Source: Flavobacterium sp. CF108
Lineage (GTDB): Bacteria; Bacteroidota; Bacteroidia; Flavobacteriales; Flavobacteriaceae
NCBI RefSeq assembly: GCF_900129795.1
Contig: NZ_FQWW01000001.1
Coordinates: 1 to 64,000, forward strand
Direction: 5' to 3'
DNA length: 64,000 bases
The notes under the pieces are model-generated. The model was not told the DNA's origin. It worked only from the letters and a program-made list of their open reading frames with translations, and made no database searches. The stretch's first letter is position 1. The number at the start of each line of letters is the position of its first letter. This document shows, piece after piece, positions 56,823 to 64,000 of this stretch. The position numbers and the translations under genes are program-made.

Positions 56823-57567
56823 TATGCTGTATAGATTGTGTTAGTATTTTATAAATGTTTTTTTGATTTTCGTTTGTGATAAAATTCAGGTGCGCATCGG
56901 TTGTGACTGAATCGTGGCGTTTTGCCGGACCGGTTTGAGCGTCAATTGGATCTAAGGTTTTTATTTTTTCGGCAGTTTCCTGAATCAAAGGTTTTAAAAC
57001 TTCAAACGGAACTTGATGTTCTTCACAGATTTCCTGCCCAATTTGGTATAAATGATTTGTGAAATTATTGACAAAAACGGCTGCAACATGCAAAGCTTTT
57101 CTTTGCTCAGAACTTATGGCAAAAACAGCATTCGAAATACTTTTTGCAGCATCTTCTAAAATTTTATAATCATCCTGATTTTCAGTTTCTAAACAAATCG
57201 GAATTGTTGAAAAATCAACTGCTTTACTTTTAGAGAATGTTTGTAACGGATAGAAAACACCTTTTCTGTTTTTTGAATCTAAAAAGTCGATTGAAGTTGT
57301 TCCTGAAGTATGAACAACTAATTGGTTTTCAAACGGAAGCTGACTTGAAACTTCGGCAATAGCGTTATCAGAAACCGAAATAATATATAAATCAGCTTCT
57401 TTTAAAGCGGAATATTCGGTTACAATTTTATCTGAATTGAGAAGATGACTCAAAATTTCTTTTTTTCTCGAAAAAGCCTGCACAATTTCAACAAGCGAAC
57501 TTGCAGAAAATGCTTTTATTAAATGCTGTGCGACGTTTCCGGAACCAATAATCGTTATTCGAATCAT
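56806..57567 (-). CDS. Rossmann-like plus DUF2520 domain protein
   Basis: This 253-residue protein has an NAD(P)-binding Rossmann start GSGNVAQHLIKAF at 8-20. The C-terminal helical domain of the DUF2520 type (RKALHVAAVFVNNFTNHLYQIGQ; GPAKRHDSVTTDAHL) follows. The pairing resembles ketopantoate- or pyrroline-carboxylate-reductase-like dehydrogenases, but no substrate is known. It is the first gene of a block with kdsC. A possible -7 box (TAATTTTG, 57580-57573 on the minus strand) lies so close to the start that the message might be nearly leaderless. Confidence 0.88.
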   Translation of the reverse strand: MIRITIIGSGNVAQHLIKAFSASSLVEIVQAFSRKKEILSHLLNSDKIVTEYSALKEADLYIISVSDNAIAEVSSQLPFENQLVVHTSGTTSIDFLDSKNRKGVFYPLQTFSKSKAVDFSTIPICLETENQDDYKILEDAAKSISNAVFAISSEQRKALHVAAVFVNNFTNHLYQIGQEICEEHQVPFEVLKPLIQETAEKIKTLDPIDAQTGPAKRHDSVTTDAHLNFITNENQKNIYKILTQSIQHNGKKL

Positions 57568-57620
57568 AATCGCAAAATTAACATTATTTTTTCTAAAGAA
57601 AATATGGTAAGGGAAAGTTT

Positions 57621-57731
57621 GCCCACAGATTAGACTGATTGAACTGATTTATACGGATTTATGTTTTATTTATTATCAAAAAACAAAAGAGGTTCAAAAA
57701 AAATCCGTTTAATCTGTGTAATCTGTGGCCC
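57621..57731. repeat. Imperfect inverted repeat (CCACAGATTA...TAATCTGTGG family)
   Basis: The left arm GCCCACAGATTAGACTGATT...ACGGATTT (57621-57660) faces AAATCCGTTTAATCTG...ATCTGTGGCCC (57701-57731). The ends pair well and the middle is decayed. It lies in the 269-base divergent spacer between the DUF2520 gene and ccsBA, which otherwise holds only promoter-like sequence. Confidence 0.8.
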
Positions 57732-57797
57732 ATTATTCAATACTATTATTTGGTTTTTATTAACAAATAACATTTACCTCAAATCAACATTTTTAAG

Positions 57798-57805
57798 TAT
57801 TTTTG
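57798..57805 (+). promoter_or_regulatory. Bacteroidota -7 box upstream of ccsBA
   Basis: TATTTTTG fits TAnnTTTG and lies 31 bases before the start codon. No TTG at the right -33 distance was found. Confidence 0.5.
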
Positions 57806-57836
57806 TGCCACTTTTACACAATGTAATTCCTTAAAA

Positions 57837-60800
57837 ATGGATAAAAAAATATTCTCTTTTTTGTTTTCTACACGATTAATGGCCGTTCTTTTTTTGACAT
57901 TCGCAATTGCAATGGGTGTTGGAACTTTTATCGAAAGTAAATACAATACCGATACAGCCAGAATTTTAATATACAATACCTGGTGGTTTGAAGCCATAAT
58001 GTTCATTTTCATGATTAATTTCTTTGGAAATATCAAACGTTATCAATTATTGAAAAAAGAAAAATGGGCTACTTTTTTACTGCACATTGCCTTTGTTTTT
58101 ATCATTTTAGGGGCTTTTATTACACGTTATATCAGTTATGAAGGAATGATGCCAATTCGCGAAGGCGCATCCGAAAATCAGATTTATTCAGATAAAACAT
58201 TTATAACCATTTTTGTTGATGGTGAATATAAAGGAGAAATGAAACGAAGAGTTTTCGAAAAAAGCCTTTTACTTTCTCCGGTTACTAATAATGATTTTTC
58301 TGTTTCAGGAAAATTTGATGAAACTCCGTTTGAAGTTTCATACTCAAAATATATAATGGGAGCAAAGGAAGTCGTAAAACCAGATCCTAAAGGAACTTTA
58401 TATCTTAAATTAGTTGAAGCAGGTGCAGGCGGACGTGAAGAACATTTCCTGAAAGAAGGTGAAGTTCAAAACATTCACAATGTTTTATTTGCTTTAAATA
58501 AACCAACACAAGGCGCGATCAATATCAATACAACTGGCGAAAAATACACGATTCAAACTCCTTTTGAAGGTGAATTTATGCGAATGGCAGACCAGTTGAA
58601 AGGAAAAGTTACTAAAGACGACGTTCAGCCTTTAATGATGCGTTCTTTATATAGTATTGGAGATATTAGAATTGTTTTCCCGGATCCTGCAATGAAAGGA
58701 AAAGTGGATTATGAATCAAGTAACGATTTCAAAGCAAAATCTCATACAGATGCTTTAGTTTTAAAAGTTAAAGCTGAAGGACAGGAGAAAGAAGTAATGG
58801 TTATGGGCTCTAAAGGAAGTGTTGGAGAACCAAAAACAGTGAAAATTGGTAAAATCGAATATTCTATATTTTACGGAAGTAAAGCGTATGTTTTGCCTTT
58901 TAGAGTTAAATTGAATGACTTTATTGCAACGAAATATCCGGGAACAGAAAAAAGTTATTCTGCTTTTGAAAGTAAAGTTACCGTTCAGGATTCTACAGAA
59001 ACTTTTGATGCCGATATTTATATGAACCACGTTTTAGACCACAAAGGATATCGTTTCTTTCAATCTTCATTTGATCCGGACGAAAAAGGAACAGTTTTAT
59101 CTGTAAACCACGATTTTTGGGGAACTTCTATCACGTATTTAGGATATTTTATGTTATTCTTTGGTTTAATGGCAATTATGTTTACCAAACATTCTCGTTT
59201 TGCAGACTTAAAACGTAAACTGGAAAATGTGAAAAAGAAAAAAGAAAAACTAATTACCATTTTAGTTTTAATGATTAGTATGAGTGGTTTCGCGCAGCAA
59301 AATCCTCACGTACATTCGCACGAGCATGACCACAATCATACTGCAGATCCAAACGATCATGCTAATCACGTTACTGCTCCGCCAAGTCAAAAACAATTAG
59401 ATTCGTTATTGACGATTTATAAAGCTCCAAAAGAGCATGCAGCAAAATTTGGACGTTTGATTATTCAGGATGCGGGCGGGCGTATGAAACCTATTAATAC
59501 GTTTTCATCTGAATTACTTAGAAAAGTAAGCCACGACGATACTTACAACGGAATGAACTCTGATCAGGTATTTTTGTCAATGACACAATATGCTCAGGTT
59601 TGGATTCAGATTCCGCTTATTTATATTAAATCAGGAAACGACAGTATTCGAAAAATTATTGGTGTTGATAAAGAAGCAAAATTTGCTCCGTTTGTAAATT
59701 TCTTTGATCAAAACGGAAACTACAAACTTTCTCCTTACTTAGATGCAGCTTATAAAGCAGCAAATCCAAATCAGTTTGAGAAAGATTTTATCGAAACAGA
59801 TAAAAAAGTAAATCTAATGGAATCTGCTTTAAGCGGAAGTATCCTGAAAATTTTCCCTGTTCCAAACGATCCAAACCACAAATGGGTTTCGTATTTAGAG
59901 CGTAACAACAATGGTTTTAAAGGAATGGATTCTACTTATGTAAATCAAATCCTTCCGTTATATTTTAGTGCCTTAAATAATGGTTCTATATCTAAAAACT
60001 GGGATACAGCAGATCAGTTGGTAGAAAGTATAAACGGTTTCCAAAAGAAATTTGGAGCTAAAGTTCGTCCGAGTGAACAAAAGATTGATCTTGAAATCGC
60101 ATACAACACCTACAATATTTTGCCAAAGATGTTTTATTGGTATTCGCTTGCGGGAATTTTTATGTTGATTTTTACATTGTTAAATATTTTCTTTGATAAG
60201 AAGTTTTTACGTATCACAGTAAATAGTTTTCATGTTTTAATCGGATTAATATTTGCATTGCACACAATAGTATTAATTGCACGTTGGTATATTTCTGGGC
60301 ACGCGCCATGGAGTAATGCTTATGAATCCATTGTTTATGTAGCTTGGGCAACAATGTTTTTCGGGTTAGCTTTTGATAGAAAATCAAAATTGACCGTTGC
60401 ATCAGCAGCGTTTGTTACTTCAATGATTTTTATGGCAGCAAATGCAAACTGGGTTGATCCTGAAATTGCAAACTTACAGCCGGTTCTTAATTCATATTGG
60501 TTAATGATTCACGTTGCTGTAATTGTAGCAAGTTACGGACCTTTTGCTCTTGGAATGATTTTAGGTTTTGTAGCCTTGATTTTGATTTTCTTTACCAATG
60601 AAAGAAATAAAGAAAAAATGAGCCTGAACGTAAAAGAGATTACCTATATCAATGAAATGGCCTTAACAATTGGTTTAATTATGCTTACCATTGGTAACTT
60701 CCTTGGAGGACAATGGGCAAATGAAAGCTGGGGACGTTACTGGGGCTGGGATCCAAAAGAAACCTGGGCTTTAATTTCGATTATGGTTTACGCATTTGTA

Positions 60801-61043
60801 ATTCATGCTCGTTTTGTTCCGGCTTTACGTGGAAAATGGTTCTTTAACGTAATGAGTATGTTTGGGTTTATCTCTATTTTATTTACCTATTATGGAGTAA
60901 ACTTCCACTTAGTTGGTTTACACTCTTATGCAAGCGGAGAAGCACATTCATTAAATTGGATTTATTACAGTATGGGAACAATTGCTGCAATTGCCGCGAT
61001 AACATATCCGAGTTATAAAAAATTCTATAAAACTAAAAAGTAG
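57837..61043 (+). CDS. ccsBA: Fused cytochrome c biogenesis protein CcsB-CcsA
   Basis: This 1068-residue membrane protein combines the ResB/CcsB and CcsA halves of the system II cytochrome c synthase, which exports haem and ligates it to apocytochromes. Residues ~1-470 are ResB-like, with four membrane helices and a large periplasmic domain. The junction at ~471-487 looks like an internal signal peptide (ITILVLMISMSGFAQ), followed by a His-rich stretch (491-508). CcsA helices occupy ~760-1060, with the haem-handling WGWDPKETW at 969-977. It is monocistronic, with a terminator at 61061. Confidence 0.93.
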   Translation: MDKKIFSFLFSTRLMAVLFLTFAIAMGVGTFIESKYNTDTARILIYNTWWFEAIMFIFMINFFGNIKRYQLLKKEKWATFLLHIAFVFIILGAFITRYISYEGMMPIREGASENQIYSDKTFITIFVDGEYKGEMKRRVFEKSLLLSPVTNNDFSVSGKFDETPFEVSYSKYIMGAKEVVKPDPKGTLYLKLVEAGAGGREEHFLKEGEVQNIHNVLFALNKPTQGAININTTGEKYTIQTPFEGEFMRMADQLKGKVTKDDVQPLMMRSLYSIGDIRIVFPDPAMKGKVDYESSNDFKAKSHTDALVLKVKAEGQEKEVMVMGSKGSVGEPKTVKIGKIEYSIFYGSKAYVLPFRVKLNDFIATKYPGTEKSYSAFESKVTVQDSTETFDADIYMNHVLDHKGYRFFQSSFDPDEKGTVLSVNHDFWGTSITYLGYFMLFFGLMAIMFTKHSRFADLKRKLENVKKKKEKLITILVLMISMSGFAQQNPHVHSHEHDHNHTADPNDHANHVTAPPSQKQLDSLLTIYKAPKEHAAKFGRLIIQDAGGRMKPINTFSSELLRKVSHDDTYNGMNSDQVFLSMTQYAQVWIQIPLIYIKSGNDSIRKIIGVDKEAKFAPFVNFFDQNGNYKLSPYLDAAYKAANPNQFEKDFIETDKKVNLMESALSGSILKIFPVPNDPNHKWVSYLERNNNGFKGMDSTYVNQILPLYFSALNNGSISKNWDTADQLVESINGFQKKFGAKVRPSEQKIDLEIAYNTYNILPKMFYWYSLAGIFMLIFTLLNIFFDKKFLRITVNSFHVLIGLIFALHTIVLIARWYISGHAPWSNAYESIVYVAWATMFFGLAFDRKSKLTVASAAFVTSMIFMAANANWVDPEIANLQPVLNSYWLMIHVAVIVASYGPFALGMILGFVALILIFFTNERNKEKMSLNVKEITYINEMALTIGLIMLTIGNFLGGQWANESWGRYWGWDPKETWALISIMVYAFVIHARFVPALRGKWFFNVMSMFGFISILFTYYGVNFHLVGLHSYASGEAHSLNWIYYSMGTIAAIAAITYPSYKKFYKTKK

Positions 61044-61060
61044 TTTTTTTTGATATAAAT

Positions 61061-61097
61061 AAAAGAGGCTGTCTCAACTTTTGAGACAGCCTCTTTT
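61061..61097. terminator. Terminator after ccsBA (copy 1 of a duplicated hairpin)
   Basis: The stem AAAAGAGGCTGTCTCA / TGAGACAGCCTCTTTT is followed by T-rich sequence, 18 bases after the ccsBA stop. A near-identical hairpin at 61347-61387 ends the convergent gene. Confidence 0.92.
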
Positions 61098-61149
61098 ATT
61101 AGAATTATTTTGTTTTTAGTTATTTAATTAGTCACTTTTTGATATCTGA

Positions 61150-61335
61150 TTTATCATTCCATAGGAATGTTTCGCAGGTAGAAAAAATAAAGATCAGCCA
61201 CATTTGCGTTCCGTAGGAACGTTTGATAGGTCAGATTATTAAAAAACAATGTATAAATCAAACGTTCCTACGGAACGTAAACTATTGTAACAATATAATT
61301 TTTCTACCAATGAAATGTTCCTACAGAATAAGGAA
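61150..61335. repeat. Four-palindrome intergenic element, copy 2
   Basis: Four TTCC...GGAA palindromes lie at 61155-61169, 61207-61221, 61262-61278 and 61315-61329. The flanking words TTTCGCAGGTAGAAAAAAT (left) and, inverted, ATTTTTCTACCAATGAAAT (right) make the whole element symmetric. The reverse complement aligns along its length with 11257-11437. It fills the gap between two identical-type terminators and carries no gene; the total spacer is 361 bases. Confidence 0.88.
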
Positions 61336-61346
61336 ACATGTAAAAT

Positions 61347-61387
61347 AAAAAAGAGGCTGTCTCGACTTTTGAGACAACCTCTTTTTA
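61347..61387. terminator. Terminator of the DUF3667 gene (copy 2 of a duplicated hairpin)
   Basis: AAAAAAGAGGCTGTCTC / GAGACAACCTCTTTTT. On the minus strand it lies 18 bases after the stop codon at 61405 and is followed by TTTTTT. It differs from copy 1 in two bases of the stem and loop. Confidence 0.88.
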
Positions 61388-61404
61388 TTTAGAAATTGTT
61401 CGTT

Positions 61405-62136
61405 TTAAAATTTGGTTATCGTTAAAACTATTACCCCAACAATAAGATAAAAAATAGTCAAAAATATAAGATGACTTAGAATCGACAGCAGTAATGCTTT
61501 TATTTTGGAAATTTTATCAAAGAATTGAATATTCGTCCAAAAAATCAAAAGCACATCAATTACATAAAAAATTTTGATAAGGAAAGTAATTTCTGCAGTT
61601 CCGTTAAAATAGTACAAAAGCGGAAACGCAATAATATGGGCAAATAACCGCTGCGAGGCCTTAAAAGTATTAAGGACAAAAAACTCAATAAAATTATAAC
61701 CTTGTTTTTTAAAACAAATATATGTCCCAATGGTATAAATAGGAATCGTAGCTATTGTAATCCATGAAAAATGCGTTGACGCCCATTCATTAAATTCAGC
61801 ATAATTTATTCCTTTAACATCGCTGGTATACGGATATAGATTGATATGAAAATAATGATACATAAAACCATACAGCGTTGCCAAAACAACAACAAGCGAA
61901 AGAGGTTTAAAATGCCTGACACGTTTTCCGTCAATAAATTCACGAATAGAATGTCCCGGTCTGGTAAATAACTGTTTTAAGGAATATAAAATTCCTTTGT
62001 CAAAATGCAGTAAACCGTGCTGAATATCGTGCCATAAAAAATGTGCATTTATTTTATGTGTTTCAGCGCTTTGTCCGCAATTATTACAGTAATGACCGGT
62101 GTAAACCTGCTTACAGTTTTTGCAAGTCATTTCCAT
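61405..62136 (-). CDS. DUF3667 membrane protein with zinc ribbon
   Basis: This is a 243-residue protein. The start has a zinc ribbon with Cys5, Cys8, Cys17 and Cys20 (CKNC...CNNC). The family motif HFDKGILYSLKQLFTRPGHSIREFIDGKRVRHFKP follows, then four or five membrane helices. DUF3667 proteins are frequent in Bacteroidota; their role is unknown. It lies 9 bases after the DoxX gene, so they are probably co-transcribed. Confidence 0.9.
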   Translation of the reverse strand: MEMTCKNCKQVYTGHYCNNCGQSAETHKINAHFLWHDIQHGLLHFDKGILYSLKQLFTRPGHSIREFIDGKRVRHFKPLSLVVVLATLYGFMYHYFHINLYPYTSDVKGINYAEFNEWASTHFSWITIATIPIYTIGTYICFKKQGYNFIEFFVLNTFKASQRLFAHIIAFPLLYYFNGTAEITFLIKIFYVIDVLLIFWTNIQFFDKISKIKALLLSILSHLIFLTIFYLIVGVIVLTITKF

Positions 62137-62145
62137 ATTGATATA

Positions 62146-62529
62146 CTATTTAGAATTTAACTTAAGCCCGTTTGGATACATTATTGCCAATAAAACACAA
62201 ATCAATAAAAAATTATATTCAACACCATTTCTCCCGCCGCCCACAACAAACCAGCCTTCTTGAAAATGAACCAGTACAATTCCCATAATCAAAATAAAAA
62301 TAGTTACAAACCCTGCTGGTTTTACATATTTGTTAAACAGTAAAAGTAAAGCCGCAACGATATGTGATAATTTAATGGACCAGGCCAGGAAAACGCCAAA
62401 AGGGGCAAAGCCAATCTGGTTTAAATACAAATTTCCAAAATCGTTAATTCCGTTATTAAAAATTCCGAAAACCGAATGCGTCAGCAGAATTATTGCCGTA
62501 GCAATTCTTAAAAGTAAAGTTCCGTTCAT
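62146..62529 (-). CDS. DoxX-like membrane protein
   Basis: This 127-residue protein starts at the ATG at 62529 (MNGTLLLRIATAI); longer frames run through the terminator of the gene upstream. It has four membrane helices and a layout typical of small DoxX/SURF4-like proteins (HSVFGIFNNGINDFG; FGVFLAWSIKLSHIVAALLLLFNKYVKPAGF). Function is not settled in this family; redox or quinone-linked roles have been proposed. It is followed by the DUF3667 gene. Confidence 0.83.
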   Translation of the reverse strand: MNGTLLLRIATAIILLTHSVFGIFNNGINDFGNLYLNQIGFAPFGVFLAWSIKLSHIVAALLLLFNKYVKPAGFVTIFILIMGIVLVHFQEGWFVVGGGRNGVEYNFLLICVLLAIMYPNGLKLNSK

Positions 62530-62555
62530 AGTTAGAATAGTTTTGTTTTGGGTTA

Positions 62556-62595
62556 AATAAAAAAGCACATATTAAAAGTAATTAATATGTGCTTT
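62556..62595 (-). terminator. Terminator after the anti-sigma gene
   Basis: AAAGCACATATTA / TAATATGTGCTTT is a perfect 13-bp stem with an 8-nt loop. On the minus strand TTTTTTATTT follows. It lies about 23 bases after the stop codon at 62618. Confidence 0.9.
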
Positions 62596-62617
62596 AAATT
62601 TATAAATATTTTAGGTT

Positions 62618-63406
62618 TTAAACTTTTCCTAAAGTATATAGTTGTTCCATTGTAGGCGTTGGGCTTCCGCCGGCAGGCTCTAAAGTGATTCCAAATGCTT
62701 CTGCAGAATCTGTCTGGCTTACAGCAAAGATTTTTTGCGTATTTCCTTCAAAATTATCCAGTAAACCAATGCTTGTAGGCGTTAATACCGGACTTAATTT
62801 TAAAGACCAAACCTGATAAACCATTCCTTTTGGAGGAGTTGGTAAACCTGCAGCATCAATATAAGTTGTTTTTGTCTGCTGGTTCCAGTACACTTTTGCA
62901 AAAGATGTTGGAGAAACTGCCTGACCGCCAAGTGTTACACCGGTATTTTTAATATCTCTAACGATAGTTAAGTTTTTCTCGGTTTGCTTATTCTGTTGAT
63001 CTAAAAAAGCATAATTTCTTTCGATTTTATTTTTTTCAGTTCCAACTTTAGAGATTTCTTCTTTTGATTTAGTTAATTCTAAAGTTTGGTATCCAAAACC
63101 TAACAATAATAAAACTGCCGCTGCCCAGCCCACATATTGTGTCCAGTTTGATGCAGGTTTTAAATCGACAACTTTACCATGTTTAAGTTCTAAACGGGCT
63201 TTAATTTTTTCGAAATTTTCAACAGAGTGGAAAGGGGCGAAGCTTGATGACAGCGCCACAATAGCTCTTTCTATTGCAATTATTTCGTCGTCTATTTCCT
63301 TGTTGTTTTTTGCCAGTTCGGCGATTTCCAGATTTTCCTTTTCGGTTAATAAACCATAAACATATAGTTCTAGAGTTCCTGATTCAATATATTCTTGTGC
63401 TTCCAT
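62618..63406 (-). CDS. Anti-sigma factor, RskA-like
   Basis: This is a 262-residue protein. The N-terminal ~75 residues (YIESGTLELYVYGLLTEKENLEIAELA) form the cytoplasmic sigma-binding part. One membrane helix lies at ~90-107 (YVGWAAAVLLLLGFGY). A coiled segment and an RskA-type periplasmic domain follow (AKVYWNQQTKTTYIDAAGLP; GMVYQVWSLK; ITLEPAGGSPTPT). No zinc motif is present. It is coupled to the ECF sigma gene by a one-base overlap (TAATG). Signal and regulon are unknown. Confidence 0.92.
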   Translation of the reverse strand: MEAQEYIESGTLELYVYGLLTEKENLEIAELAKNNKEIDDEIIAIERAIVALSSSFAPFHSVENFEKIKARLELKHGKVVDLKPASNWTQYVGWAAAVLLLLGFGYQTLELTKSKEEISKVGTEKNKIERNYAFLDQQNKQTEKNLTIVRDIKNTGVTLGGQAVSPTSFAKVYWNQQTKTTYIDAAGLPTPPKGMVYQVWSLKLSPVLTPTSIGLLDNFEGNTQKIFAVSQTDSAEAFGITLEPAGGSPTPTMEQLYTLGKV

Positions 63407-63936
63407 TATATTTTTAAATAATTTCTTAAATCGTTAATACAGTTTCTGTTTTGTGTCTTGATAGTTCCCAGTGGCAGTGCCAATTCTTCTGAAGCTTCTT
63501 GCTGGGTATATCCTTTGAAGAATAATAAATCAATAATTTCTATACATTTTGGTTTCAGTTTTTTTACGAATTCCTGAATTCCAATTGTATCAATTCTATT
63601 AATTAATTTATTACTGTCATCTAACAGATTTACGAAATTATCCGAGGAAAGGTTTTTTTGGCTGTTATTAAAATTTTTGGATCTCAGCTTGTCAATCGAA
63701 GTATTCCTAGCTATATTAAGGATCCAGGTGTAAAATCGGCCTTTACTTTCGTTATAAGAATCGATGTTTTTCCAGATTTTTACAAAAACTTCCTGCAAAA
63801 CGTCTTCGGCTTCTTCACGATTTTTGATTAAAACATTAATGACTGAAAATAAACTTTTAGAGTACATATCGTACAAGTGGGTAAAAGCTCTTTCGTCTTT
63901 TTTGTAAATTAAAACTAATAATTCTTCTTGACTCAT
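63406..63936 (-). CDS. ECF-type RNA polymerase sigma factor (RskA partner)
   Basis: This 176-residue sigma factor has region 2 at ~13-75 (DMYSKSLFSVINVLIKNREEAEDVLQEVFVKIWKNI; FYTWILNIARNTSIDKLR) and region 4 at ~120-172 (CIEIIDLLFFKGYTQQEASEELALPLGTIKTQ). This is of the SigK-like ECF type commonly paired with RskA. It precedes its anti-sigma gene with a one-base overlap. Only ~64 bases upstream are in the window; no exact promoter box was found. Confidence 0.94.
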   Translation of the reverse strand: MSQEELLVLIYKKDERAFTHLYDMYSKSLFSVINVLIKNREEAEDVLQEVFVKIWKNIDSYNESKGRFYTWILNIARNTSIDKLRSKNFNNSQKNLSSDNFVNLLDDSNKLINRIDTIGIQEFVKKLKPKCIEIIDLLFFKGYTQQEASEELALPLGTIKTQNRNCINDLRNYLKI

Positions 63937-64000
63937 AGATTTGGATTTAAAGCTTAAACAAAAAATTAATGAACATTATTTTTATACCTGAGATAAAGAT

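Overview
The window looks like a chromosomal segment of a Flavobacterium-type member of the Bacteroidota. It is AT-rich, and Shine-Dalgarno signals are scarce. Several genes carry the Bacteroidota promoter form (TTG, 17-21 nt spacer, TAnnTTTG). The gene content is characteristic: PorQ of the type IX secretion system, fused CcsBA, paired ECF sigma/anti-sigma genes, GIN-domain proteins, M56/BlaI pairs and DUF2911, DUF1684, DUF3667 and DUF1569 proteins. No transposase, phage gene or CRISPR array was seen.

Layout. 1-364: the 3' part of a 5S rRNA, then tRNA-Phe and tRNA-Leu, each block closed by a terminator. 0.4-3 kb: small DUF genes, endonuclease III and an alpha/beta hydrolase. 3-10.3 kb: a glycogen cluster (glgA, glgC, glgB) plus a GH31 alpha-glucosidase. 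10.4-12.9 kb: an M48 lipoprotein protease and a UMF1-type permease. 13-15.9 kb: an ECF sigma / anti-sigma / two surface beta-repeat protein operon. 16-27.8 kb: a lipoprotein, lon, porQ, an L,D-transpeptidase, cmk, a nucleoside-type symporter, two poorly known genes and rpsA. 27.9-31.5 kb: three tandem ExbD-like genes, a frameshifted fasciclin gene, an EamA exporter and a 46-residue small gene. 31.5-37.5 kb: a serine hydrolase with a glycogen-binding tail, and a tandemly duplicated BlaI repressor / M56 receptor-protease operon with an operator-promoter. 37.5-45.6 kb: an MFS permease, metal hydrolase, tcdA, HAD and DUF2911 genes, a TetR gene with a clear operator, a four-helix-bundle sensor and two unknowns. 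45.6-50 kb: an SSS symporter, a 35-residue membrane peptide and an LmbE-type deacetylase in one operon. 50-57.6 kb: a His-rich exported protein, a BamA-like protein, an AI-2E family protein, and an mscS-maf-ubiA / kdsC-DUF2520 block. 57.8-64 kb: ccsBA, DUF3667 and DoxX proteins, and a second ECF sigma/anti-sigma pair.

The coding content is mostly a coherent core genome. The unusual material lies in four places. (1) The intergenic spaces hold at least six families of inverted repeats, including two copies of a ~185-bp element built from four TTCC...GGAA palindromes. (2) The three ExbD paralogues all have Ser where the proton-carrying Asp normally sits. (3) The duplicated BlaI/M56 operon has two M56 receptors with very different periplasmic tails, and its promoter carries two operator dyads 20 bp apart. 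(4) Two small genes, of 46 and 35 residues, lie in spaces that would otherwise look empty. All calls come from reading the sequence and knowledge of families; no database search was run.
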